Below, one piece after another: positions 1 through 7,072 of a DNA stretch of 8,541 nt; the stretch's first letter is position 1, and each line of letters begins with the position of its first letter. The notes under the pieces are model-generated. The model was not told the DNA's origin. It ran no database searches and saw only the letters and a list, made by a program, of their open reading frames with translations. This stretch comes from Propionivibrio sp. (GTDB lineage: Bacteria > Pseudomonadota > Gammaproteobacteria > Burkholderiales > Rhodocyclaceae): contig JAGNOM010000103.1 of assembly GCA_017990155.1 (NCBI GenBank), forward strand, positions 1 to 8,541. The letters are read 5' to 3'. Position numbers and translations under genes: made by a program.

Positions 1-498
1 AACCAGAGGCGCGTCGGTGTCGCGCAGCGCAGCGTCGACCTTGTACGCGTACTTGGGCATCCCCGGTTCGTTCCCAGCGAGCACCTCGTCGTACAACTGG
101 TTCAGCTCCTTGGCCAGCCCACGGATTTCGCCAAGCCGCTCGCCGGCGTTGAGGCCGGCCTCCCGCTGCAAGGCTTCGAGCGCGTCGATCCGTTCCCAGA
201 AATCGTCGCGGCCGGCGAGAAACTCGGCCTTTCCCTTGTCGAATTCGCTTGCCATGAAATTGCGCAGCAGCATGCCGTTCAAGCCGTGCTGTTGCCGCTG
301 AAAGGCATTCTGCGCGCCACTCACCAGCGCGAGCGCCTGCGAGCTGCGGGCCACGTCGCCGGACACCTGGCGAATATCGCCGCGAAAGGCGTTGAACGAG
401 AGAAGCGCAGTCGCCAGTATCAGGACGCTGAATCCCGCACTGACGCCGACCATCAACAGCAGACGCAATCGGACCGACAGGGTGTCAAATAGACGCAT
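1..498 (-). CDS. Methyl-accepting chemotaxis protein, N-terminal part (partial at left edge)
   Basis: This reading frame stays open for 166 codons from an ATG at 498 to the window edge; its C-terminal part lies outside. The N-terminus is MRLFDTLSVRLRLLLMVG, a short basic stretch followed by one hydrophobic segment (about residues 12-35). After that comes a helical, charged, presumably periplasmic region. A stretch around residues 65-85 containing LLRNF resembles the conserved LLR region of four-helix-bundle chemoreceptor sensor domains. The topology (TM1, then a helical sensor) is typical of transmembrane chemoreceptors that signal to CheA/CheW. The signalling domain is not visible, so a histidine kinase or diguanylate cyclase with the same sensor type remains possible. 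An in-frame TGA seven codons upstream limits the start to this ATG or a TTG three codons before it. No strong ribosome binding site is seen. A miniature repeat element ends 118 bases upstream of the start. Confidence 0.72.
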   Translation of the reverse strand, partial: MRLFDTLSVRLRLLLMVGVSAGFSVLILATALLSFNAFRGDIRQVSGDVARSSQALALVSGAQNAFQRQQHGLNGMLLRNFMASEFDKGKAEFLAGRDDFWERIDALEALQREAGLNAGERLGEIRGLAKELNQLYDEVLAGNEPGMPKYAYKVDAALRDTDAPLV

Positions 499-615
499 GA
501 TCGACAAAGCTCAAAAGTTGGAAGTCCGATGAGCTTACGTACCGAATGTTTCAGCCAATTGACACAAGACTGTAAAACAAGCGCGCCATGATCGTCCCGT
601 CGTCGATAGAGAGAA

Positions 616-820
616 CAGAGCAAATCGCATGAACGTCCTCTCCCTCCCCTTCAAGGGGAAGGTCGCGAAAGCGACGTTTGCGATTGGACGGGATGGGGTG
701 GGGATGGGGCGCAAACAGCGGTTTAATCGACGAAATAGCCGCCAGAAAACCCATCCCCCTCCCAACCTCCCCCTTGAATGGGGTGGAGTTGATGCGTACG
801 GCACTCATGCGATTGCCCTG
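616..820 (+). mobile_element. MITE-like miniature inverted-repeat element, copy 1
   Basis: This is a 205-bp non-coding element. Its left end reads CAGAGCAAATCGCATGA and the reverse complement of its right end reads CAGGGCAATCGCATGA, so the termini are imperfect inverted repeats. The bases just outside are ATAGAGAGAA (606-615) and ATAGAAAGGA (821-830), an 8-of-10 direct repeat that looks like a decayed target duplication. An inverted copy lies at 6678-6876; bases 650-688 match 6807-6845 perfectly over 39 bases on the opposite strand. Inside are a CCCTTCAAGGG-type palindrome near 646-656, a GTCGC-GAAA-GCGAC hairpin (662-675), a G-rich arm (690-709) and a C-rich arm (about 750-773). It encodes no protein, so movement would need a transposase supplied elsewhere. 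Open frames across it are accidental. Confidence 0.75.
690..709 (+). other. G-quadruplex-type motif inside element copy 1
   Basis: Four runs of three to four G are separated by loops of AT, T and AT. This fits the short-loop G-quadruplex consensus. The inverted element copy carries the same pattern as C-runs at 6787-6805, so the motif is conserved between copies. Folding in vivo is inferred only. Confidence 0.5.
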
Positions 821-840
821 ATAGAAAGGATAAGCGCACC

Positions 841-1107
841 ATGTCTGACACGGTCTTTTGCTACTCCTGCCGCAAACATCACCCCCTCGCGGAGGTCACC
901 CTCGTTTTTTCAAAAGGCGTCAAGCGCTGGCGATGCCGAAAAAGCATCGCCGAAAGCCAGAAAAGCCGCGATCAGCGCGACGCCTTCGGCAAGGCGATCA
1001 CCGAGTTCAATCGGGCGATGAGTCGGGGGAAGTCGGCGCATGCACTGCCGCGACCGGTTCTTGAACTGTTCGGCGGCGCGCGTGGCGATCGCTCGTTGCG
1101 GATGTAA
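841..1107 (+). CDS. Small Cys-rich conserved-looking protein of unknown function
   Basis: This is an 88-residue basic protein of unknown function. The N-terminus MSDTVFCYSCRKHHP has Cys7 and Cys10 in a CxxC followed by His13 and His14, and a third Cys sits in RWRC at position 32. The spacing suggests a small zinc-binding knuckle with Cys3His ligands, but a fourth Cys is absent and metal binding is inferred. The middle (about residues 35-65) is highly charged and probably helical. The start is the ATG at 841, preceded by a GAAAGGA (824-830) with a rather long 10-base spacing. That purine-rich site lies in the presumed target duplication of the miniature element ending at 820. The next gene starts 66 bases downstream on the same strand and may be co-transcribed. 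I recall similar CxxCxxxHP...RWRC short proteins in betaproteobacteria but cannot name a family. Confidence 0.6.
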   Translation: MSDTVFCYSCRKHHPLAEVTLVFSKGVKRWRCRKSIAESQKSRDQRDAFGKAITEFNRAMSRGKSAHALPRPVLELFGGARGDRSLRM

Positions 1108-1173
1108 GGAGCGATGTCGCAGCGCAAGGGGAAGTAAACTGGCGGCACTCAATCCAATTCAAAGAGGCGCCGC

Positions 1174-1512
1174 ATGGAAAATGACACACGAACCGACGAT
1201 CTCTCATCGGAAGACATGGCCGATCTCGCCGATTTTGACGCCGAGATTTCCTCCGATGAGATCAAGCTACTTGAAGAGGCCGCAGCGACACGAGAGCGCC
1301 TGCATCAGCACAAGCTGTGTCTCGTAGCCATGTCCTCAAGCGCGCGGATGCTGAAGGACATCCGGCGGAATTCGCCTGATGAGTTCGACGCGATGCTTGA
1401 GATGGTCGACGCCTTTCAGGGCTACGCGAAGAGCGTCGCTGAGCTCTCGCAGAAGGCGTTCTACCGGATGCTGGTGGTCGGCAGCCTGACCGAGGAAGAA
1501 CTCGAAGACTGA
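1174..1512 (+). CDS. Small acidic hypothetical protein
   Basis: This is a 112-residue protein that I do not recognise. The first 40 residues are strongly acidic (MENDTRTDDLSSEDMADLAD onward), and the C-terminus ends in the acidic stretch TEEELED. The middle (about residues 35-105) is predicted by eye to be all helical, with one Cys (residue 49). No signal peptide, membrane segment or metal motif is visible. The ATG at 1174 has a good ribosome binding site, AAGAGG, about six bases upstream. It lies 66 bases after the small Cys-rich gene. Its stop at 1512 is only three bases from the stop of the convergent FHA-EAL gene, so the two transcripts probably overlap at their 3' ends. The good start signal and tight packing against the neighbour support a real gene. 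Confidence 0.6.
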   Translation: MENDTRTDDLSSEDMADLADFDAEISSDEIKLLEEAAATRERLHQHKLCLVAMSSSARMLKDIRRNSPDEFDAMLEMVDAFQGYAKSVAELSQKAFYRMLVVGSLTEEELED

Positions 1513-1515
1513 CGC

Positions 1516-2619
1516 CTAAAGCGAATCCGCCGGAATCGGCCGGCCGGTGAGGTAGCCCTGGATCAGCGCGAAGCCCATGTCGACGCAGGCCTGCGCCTCC
1601 TCTTCGTCTTCCACGCCTTCGGCGAGCGGCACCGAGCCGGTCGCCAGAACCATCTGCACCAGATCGCGGACGACCTGACGCTTGCGCTCGCTCGCCTTGT
1701 GGATGCCGCGAATCAGCGTCCGGTCAAACTTGACGAAGTGCGCGGGGACGTCGGCCAGTTCCAGCAGCCGCGCTTGTCCGGCGCCGAAATCGTCGTAGGC
1801 GAAGCGGATGTTGAGTCGGCTGAGTTCGTTGGCCAGCGCGCGCAGTTTTTCAATATCGGTCACCGCCGATTCGTGGATCTCGACGACGATGCTCATCTCC
1901 GGCGAGACCTGGCGCAAACGTTCGAGCGAGGCGATAAAGCTATCGCTGAATGTTTCCTTCGGGTGGACATTGATGAACAAGGTATTGCCGGCAACGCGCG
2001 GCGCCATCTTGCCCAGGCCGAACTCGCGAAAAGCCAGGCTCAGGTCCACCTCGCGGCCCATCGCTTCGGCCAGACCAAACAGCTCGATCGGCGTCCCCGG
2101 CAGTTGCGGATGATTGGCGCGACCGAGAAGTTCGTAGCCGACAATCCGGCGCGACCGCGCATCGACGATCGGCTGTGCGGCGCCCGAGATACCCAGGCCC
2201 ATGATCAGTTCGTCGAACTCGACCTCGTTCGGGACAAAGTTCTCCGAAAGCGCCATGTTCGCGGGAATGATCATGGTATGCATCTGATCAAACGCCAACA
2301 CATCGCTCTGGTCGACCAGTGCCATGCGCAGCTTGAACTCGGCGCTGGCGAAATGGATGATGTCGTTCTCTTTGAGCAGGCAGTAGCCATCCACCCGATT
2401 GCGATTGACGAACGTGCCGTTGGTGCTGTTCTCGTCGACGAGACGCAGCTGGCCGCTGATGTCGCGCTCCAGCACGGCGTGAAAACGACTCAATCCCAGC
2501 GCCGGGATCACCACGTCGTTTTCCTTGCTGCGGCCGACTCGGCACGGCAATTGCGCGATCACGACCTTGACGTGAGCGCCATCCGCGCCGAAAGACTCCA
2601 GAGACCACTGCTTTTCCAA
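1516..2619 (-). CDS. FHA domain-EAL domain protein, predicted c-di-GMP phosphodiesterase
   Basis: This is a 367-residue soluble protein. An N-terminal FHA domain (about residues 18-100) has the phosphothreonine-binding signatures G29-R30, S44-RF-H47 and NSTNG (64-68). A linker of about 35 residues leads to an EAL domain (about 135-365), the family that hydrolyses c-di-GMP to linear pGpG. The metal and catalytic residues known for active EAL enzymes can be placed: E163 (motif reads ELL instead of EAL), N217, E247, E250, D276-D277 (DDFGAG), K297, E334 (AEGVE) and Q354 (QGY). Activity is therefore likely, but untested. No GGDEF domain, membrane helix or signal peptide is seen. The start is a TTG at 2619 with GGGAG seven bases upstream; an in-frame TAG a few codons further upstream excludes a long extension. 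The aldo/keto reductase gene lies upstream on the same strand, 123 bases away. The FHA domain suggests control by a Ser/Thr kinase or binding of a phosphorylated partner. Confidence 0.9.
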   Translation of the reverse strand: MEKQWSLESFGADGAHVKVVIAQLPCRVGRSKENDVVIPALGLSRFHAVLERDISGQLRLVDENSTNGTFVNRNRVDGYCLLKENDIIHFASAEFKLRMALVDQSDVLAFDQMHTMIIPANMALSENFVPNEVEFDELIMGLGISGAAQPIVDARSRRIVGYELLGRANHPQLPGTPIELFGLAEAMGREVDLSLAFREFGLGKMAPRVAGNTLFINVHPKETFSDSFIASLERLRQVSPEMSIVVEIHESAVTDIEKLRALANELSRLNIRFAYDDFGAGQARLLELADVPAHFVKFDRTLIRGIHKASERKRQVVRDLVQMVLATGSVPLAEGVEDEEEAQACVDMGFALIQGYLTGRPIPADSL

Positions 2620-2642
2620 TCCGTCACTCCCACCAATTCTCT

Positions 2643-2662
2643 ATATAACCGAAAGGTTATAT
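2643..2662 (-). promoter_or_regulatory. Perfect inverted repeat in the FHA-EAL upstream region
   Basis: ATATAACC and GGTTATAT are separated by four bases (GAAA on the plus strand), giving a perfect 8-bp dyad. It ends 23 bases upstream of the TTG start of the FHA-EAL gene. The surrounding DNA is much more AT-rich than the genes, and the arms contain -10-like TATAAC and TATATA. It could be an operator overlapping a promoter or a hairpin in the 5' leader. There is no convincing -35 box, and no T-run to make it a terminator. Confidence 0.4.
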
Positions 2663-2742
2663 TTAAAACCCTGTAAAAACCAGGCACTTATTGACAGTTT
2701 CGACACTATTCCAGAAACCTGGGGGCGGATGCCACTGTATTG

Positions 2743-3765
<1,023 letters not shown>

Positions 3766-3801
3766 GGCGCTCACATTCGGCGTGACGTGGGAAGGCGATC
3801 G

Positions 3802-3831
3802 AGTATGTGCGCGCCGGTCCGGCATCGTCAA
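3802..3831 (-). promoter_or_regulatory. Candidate sigma-70 promoter for the aldo/keto reductase
   Basis: Reading the minus strand, TTGACG (3831-3826) is followed after 18 bases by CATACT (3807-3802). This is a fair -35/-10 pair about 37 bases upstream of the chosen ATG. It would give a leader of roughly 30 bases. The call rests on consensus match alone. Confidence 0.35.
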
Positions 3832-3964
3832 TGCGCAATTGACATCTGGGTAGGCATGCGCCGGAAATACGACAGAGGACCTTGGCGCGGATCGCCAGCG
3901 CTTGATGATGCGGTATAGTCGAGGCATCCCGTCGCGACACCACCGGCCACATCAAAGGGACTCC

Positions 3965-5656
3965 ATGGAACACCACATCCCCCTGATCACGACCATTGCC
4001 GCCGCATTCGGCATTGCGCTGATCCTCGGATTCATTGCCGAACGCCTGAAGGTTCCCGCGCTTGTCGGCTACCTGCTCGGCGGCATCCTCATCGGCCCGA
4101 CGACGCCAGGCTTCGTTGCCGACGTCGGCCTCGCGTCGCAGCTCTCCGAAATCGGCGTCATGCTGCTGATGTTCGGCGTCGGCCTGCATTTTTCGCTCAA
4201 GGACCTGCTCGCCGTCAAACGCATCGCGGTGCCGGGGGCGATCGTCCAGATGGGACTGGCGACGGTGCTCGGCATCGTCATGAGCCACTGGTGGGGATGG
4301 AGTTTCGGCAGCGGGCTGATCTTCGGCCTGTCGCTGTCCTGCGCCAGCACCGTGGTCCTGATCAAGGCGGTCGAAGCGCGTGGCCTGATCGAATCGATGA
4401 ACGGTCGCATCGCCGTCGGCTGGCTGGTCGTGGAAGACCTCATCACCGTGCTGGTGCTGGTGATGATGGCGCCGCTCGCCGGACTGCTCGGCGGCACGGC
4501 ACCTGCCGGTGAGGAAACCTCGCTGTGGACGACGATCGCCTACACCCTGCTCGAAGTCTCCGCCTTCATCGCCCTGATCATGCTCGTCGGCCGCCGCGCC
4601 GTGCCCTGGCTGCTGTGGCAGGTGGCACGTACCGGGTCGCGCGAGCTGTTCACGCTGGCCGTGATCGCCACAGCGATCGGCGTCGCTTACGGTGCGTCCG
4701 AACTGTTCAGCGTATCGTTCGCGCTCGGCGCCTTTTTCGCCGGCATGGTGATGCGCGAGTCCGAATTCAGCCACCGCGCGGCCACCGAATCATTGCCGCT
4801 GCGCGACGCCTTCTCGGTCCTGTTCTTCGTCTCGGTCGGGATGTTGTTCGAGCCGATGATCCTGATCGAACAGCCGCTGCGCGTGCTGGGCGTCGTAGCC
4901 ATCATCATCGTCGGCAAATCGCTGGCCGCGCTGTTCATCGTTCTCCTCTTCCGCTACCCGCTGAGCACGGCGCTGACGATCGCCGCCAGCCTGGCGCAGA
5001 TCGGCGAGTTCTCCTTCATTCTCGCCGGACTCGGGCTGTCGCTCGGGCTGCTGCCGGCGGAAGGGATCAGTCTGGTGCTGGCCGGCGCGCTGATATCGAT
5101 CGCGCTCAATCCATTCGTCTTTTCCGCCATCGAACCCTTGAAACGCTGGCTGCTCAAGCGTTCCGAATTCGCGCGCTCGCTCGAACGGCGCCAGGACCCC
5201 TACGCCGAACTACCGATGACGACCGAGCGCAAGTACCTCGAAGGGCAAGTCGTTCTGGTCGGCTACGGGCGCGTCGGACGGCGGATCGCCGCACAACTCG
5301 ATCAGCACGCGATCCCCTATGTCGTCGCCGAGCAGAACCGCGAACTCGTCGAAACGCTGCGCCGCAACGGTACGGCGGCGGTTTCAGGAAACGCCACCGA
5401 GCCGGCGGTGCTGATCCAGGCCCACATCGCGGACGCGGCCATGCTCGTCGTCGCGCTGTCCGACCCGATCAACGTCAGGCAGATGGCGCACACGGCGCGG
5501 ACGCTCAATCCCGATATCGAGATCGTATTGCGCACGCACAACGAAGACGAATCGGAGTTGCTGCAGCAGGACGGCGTTGGCACCGTGTTTTTCAGCGAGG
5601 ACGCGTTGGCGAAGACCATGTCGAGCCACATCCTGGAGCGTTTTGCGGCGGAATAA
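3965..5656 (+). CDS. ybaL: YbaL-type monovalent cation:proton antiporter (CPA2) with TrkA-N domain
   Basis: This is a 563-residue inner-membrane protein of the CPA2/KefB-KefC superfamily, about the length of E. coli YbaL. It probably exchanges K+ (or Na+) for protons and helps set cytoplasmic pH and K+. Residues 1 to about 385 form the Na_H_exchanger domain, with roughly a dozen hydrophobic segments. Its start, MEHHIPLITTIAAAFG, together with LVGYLLGGILIGP, TPGFVADVGLA and MLLMFGVGLHFSLKDL, closely resembles YbaL as I recall it. A conserved Asp occurs in VVEDLITVL. From about residue 427 a TrkA-N (RCK) domain follows, with dinucleotide motif G433-Y-G-R-V-G438 and acidic E456 at the end of the second strand, suggesting NAD(H) or nucleotide gating. 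The ATG at 3965 has an AAGGGA ribosome binding site about five bases upstream; the frame's 21 extra upstream codons lack similarity. A TATAGT at 3914-3919 might be a -10 box but has no good -35. The usp gene follows after 96 bases. Confidence 0.9.
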   Translation: MEHHIPLITTIAAAFGIALILGFIAERLKVPALVGYLLGGILIGPTTPGFVADVGLASQLSEIGVMLLMFGVGLHFSLKDLLAVKRIAVPGAIVQMGLATVLGIVMSHWWGWSFGSGLIFGLSLSCASTVVLIKAVEARGLIESMNGRIAVGWLVVEDLITVLVLVMMAPLAGLLGGTAPAGEETSLWTTIAYTLLEVSAFIALIMLVGRRAVPWLLWQVARTGSRELFTLAVIATAIGVAYGASELFSVSFALGAFFAGMVMRESEFSHRAATESLPLRDAFSVLFFVSVGMLFEPMILIEQPLRVLGVVAIIIVGKSLAALFIVLLFRYPLSTALTIAASLAQIGEFSFILAGLGLSLGLLPAEGISLVLAGALISIALNPFVFSAIEPLKRWLLKRSEFARSLERRQDPYAELPMTTERKYLEGQVVLVGYGRVGRRIAAQLDQHAIPYVVAEQNRELVETLRRNGTAAVSGNATEPAVLIQAHIADAAMLVVALSDPINVRQMAHTARTLNPDIEIVLRTHNEDESELLQQDGVGTVFFSEDALAKTMSSHILERFAAE

Positions 5657-5752
5657 GCGCAATCTGACGTGAACCGGAGGACGGTCACGGGCGATCGAAT
5701 CAGCGGGACGTTTTTTCGGGGCATGGCGCCAGTTCAGACCGAGGAGATGAGC

Positions 5753-6637
5753 ATGAAGCAGTTCAGCCACATTCTGGCCGCAACCGACTTTTCCGGACCG
5801 GCCCACCATGCCGTGCAACGCGCGGCGAAGGCCAGCCGGGAAACCGGCGCCGCATTGACGCTGCTGCACGTAATCCAGCCGCCACCCCTGGAAATCGTCA
5901 GGCAGCTGTGGTCAGAAAGCGCCACCCTCTCGGAAAACGAAGCGCTCGATGCGGCGAGGAAGAAGATCGTCGACCTCGCGGCGACGCTTTCGGAGCGGCA
6001 TCAGGTCTCGGCGGGAACGCGCATCGTCTCGGGAAGCTTCCTCTCCGAACTGAGCACGGAAGCGGATGCGGCCGCTGCGGATCTCGTCGTTTGCGGCGAC
6101 TCGGGTGAGGACGCGGTTCAGCACCTTCTGCTCGGCTCGACCGTCGAACGGATCATCGGCAACGTGCGGCGGCCGGTGCTGGTGGTCAAACGCCAGGCTC
6201 ACGAACGCTACCGTAGCGTCTTGGTCGCCGTCGACTTTTCACCCGCCTCATTGCGATCCATCACACAAGCCCGGGCGCTCGCGCCGGACGCGGAGTTTGT
6301 ACTTCTGCACGCCTTCGAGGCACCGTTCGCCGAGAAGCTGAAGAATGCCGAAGTCGACGAAAACGCACTGAAGCACTATCGCGCAAGTGCGCGAAAGGAA
6401 GCGGCGAAGAGACTGCATGCCCTGAGCGACGAAGCCGGCCTGCCGACCGAAACGACCCGTTTCTCCGTACTTCAGGGCGATCCGTTGCGGCGGATTCTGG
6501 AACACGAACAGCGGCACAATGTCGACCTGATCGTCCTCGGCAAGCGTGGGCAGAGTCTGCTCGAAGCGCTGATGATCGGGAGCGTCACCCGGCGCATCGT
6601 CGCGCGCTCGCGTTGCGACGTACTCGTTTCGGTGTGA
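5753..6637 (+). CDS. Tandem universal stress protein (UspA family)
   Basis: This is a cytosolic protein of 294 residues made of two UspA domains. Domain 1 spans about residues 1-147 and domain 2 about 153-294. Each starts with the strand and nucleotide-contact Asp typical of the family (ILAATDFS, D12; VLVAVDFS, D161). Each ends with the ATP-binding pattern G-2x-G-9x-G-S: G115, G118, G128-S129 and G263, G266, G276-S277. Both halves are therefore predicted to bind ATP, as in tandem Usp proteins of the UspE/Rv2623 type. Such proteins are linked to stress survival, and the direct output here is unknown. I chose the ATG at 5753 because GAGGAG (5741-5746) lies six bases upstream; the ATG at 5747 would be too close to it. 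The gene follows the YbaL-type antiporter in the same direction, so joint transcription is likely. Confidence 0.9.
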   Translation: MKQFSHILAATDFSGPAHHAVQRAAKASRETGAALTLLHVIQPPPLEIVRQLWSESATLSENEALDAARKKIVDLAATLSERHQVSAGTRIVSGSFLSELSTEADAAAADLVVCGDSGEDAVQHLLLGSTVERIIGNVRRPVLVVKRQAHERYRSVLVAVDFSPASLRSITQARALAPDAEFVLLHAFEAPFAEKLKNAEVDENALKHYRASARKEAAKRLHALSDEAGLPTETTRFSVLQGDPLRRILEHEQRHNVDLIVLGKRGQSLLEALMIGSVTRRIVARSRCDVLVSV

Positions 6638-6677
6638 ATTCCGCAAAGACCACCGCAGTCAGCCCTGCCCGGATGCG

Positions 6678-6876
6678 CAGCGCAATCGCATGAATGCCGC
6701 ATGCATCACCCCCCCTTCAAGGGGGAGGTCGGGAGGGGGATGGGGTTATCTGGCGGCTATTTCGTCGATCAAGCCACCGCTTGCGTCCCATCCCCACCCC
6801 ATCCCATCCAATCGCAAACGTCGCTTTCGCGACCTTCCCCTTGAAAGGGAGGGGGTGGGCGTTCTGCGATTGCCCT
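6678..6876 (-). mobile_element. MITE-like miniature inverted-repeat element, copy 2
   Basis: This is a 199-bp non-coding element, an inverted copy of the one at 616-820. Its left end is CAGCGCAATCGCATGA, and the reverse complement of its right end is AGGGCAATCGCAGA. It is flanked directly on both sides by the same ten bases, CCCGGATGCG (6668-6677 and 6877-6886), which is the mark expected of a target duplication. The internal order mirrors copy 1: a palindrome around CCCCCTTCAAGGGGG (left), C-runs, the GTCGC-TTTC-GCGAC hairpin, and a second CCTTGAAAGG-type palindrome. A CCCGGATGCG motif also occurs in some REP-type sequences, so the target may itself have been a repeat. The element lies between usp and the soluble chemoreceptor gene and carries no gene of its own. 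Confidence 0.8.
6787..6805 (-). other. G-quadruplex-type motif inside element copy 2
   Basis: Four C-runs on the plus strand, separated by AT, A and AT, give a G-rich four-run motif on the minus strand. It matches 690-709 of copy 1 apart from one base at the end of the last run. Quadruplex formation is inferred. Confidence 0.5.
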
Positions 6877-6925
6877 CCCGGATGCGTTCGGGATTTGCCG
6901 ATCTCGCCGCTTGCTGTATCCTTTC

Positions 6926-7041
6926 CCGGCTCAGAATTAAGGTCCTCGCTGGCGGCAACTTGCTCGAATCGAGCCGGTCCGCAGGCCGACGGGAAACAAT
7001 AACAAAGCGCGTCGGAATCAGCTGCGATGACTGCTCGCAGC
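6926..7041 (+). promoter_or_regulatory. Hairpin-rich leader upstream of the soluble chemoreceptor gene
   Basis: Several complementary segments follow each other. CCGGCTC (6926-6932) can pair with GAGCCGG (6971-6977). GCTCG (6962-6966) can instead pair with CGAGC (6970-6974), excluding the first pairing. CCGACG (6986-6991) pairs with CGTCGG (7010-7015). GCTGCGA (7021-7027) pairs with TCGCAGC (7035-7041), ending 18 bases before the ribosome binding site. No known riboswitch core is recognised, and no promoter is clear enough to say that all of it is transcribed. Short GC-rich pairings can arise by chance. Confidence 0.3.
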
Positions 7042-7072
7042 ATCCCCGCCGTTCATGACAGAGGTTATTCAC

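Noticed and set aside
629..1021. Open frame of 130 codons running through the miniature element into the small gene
   Set aside because: It reads the non-coding repeat and then the wrong phase of the 841-1107 gene; similar accidental frames arise from copy 2 at 6690-7058.
2691..2696. Exact TTGACA -35 box on the plus strand
   Set aside because: No -10 box at 16-18 bases, and no plus-strand gene follows; it lies in the gap between two minus-strand genes.
3839..3844. Exact TTGACA as a promoter for the antiporter gene
   Set aside because: The sequences at the correct -10 distance (CGGAAA, GGAAAT, GAAATA) fit poorly; the better-looking TATAGT at 3914-3919 is far too distant.
3766..3927. A 54-residue N-terminal extension of the aldo/keto reductase
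   Set aside because: It lacks family similarity, crosses the candidate promoter and makes the protein longer than its relatives.
4525..5667. Plus-strand open frame of 380 codons inside the antiporter gene
   Set aside because: An Arg/Ala-rich shadow in another phase of the antiporter coding sequence, with no recognisable motif.
6950..6964. TGGCGGC-N3-TTGCT, resembling a sigma-54 promoter before the soluble chemoreceptor
   Set aside because: The GG and GC elements are 9 bases apart instead of the required 10, and the -24 element departs from TGGCAC.
6926..7041. c-di-GMP (GEMM) or other known riboswitch in the chemoreceptor leader
   Set aside because: The invariant core stretches, such as GCAAACC and ACGCAAAGCC, cannot be found; only generic hairpins are present.
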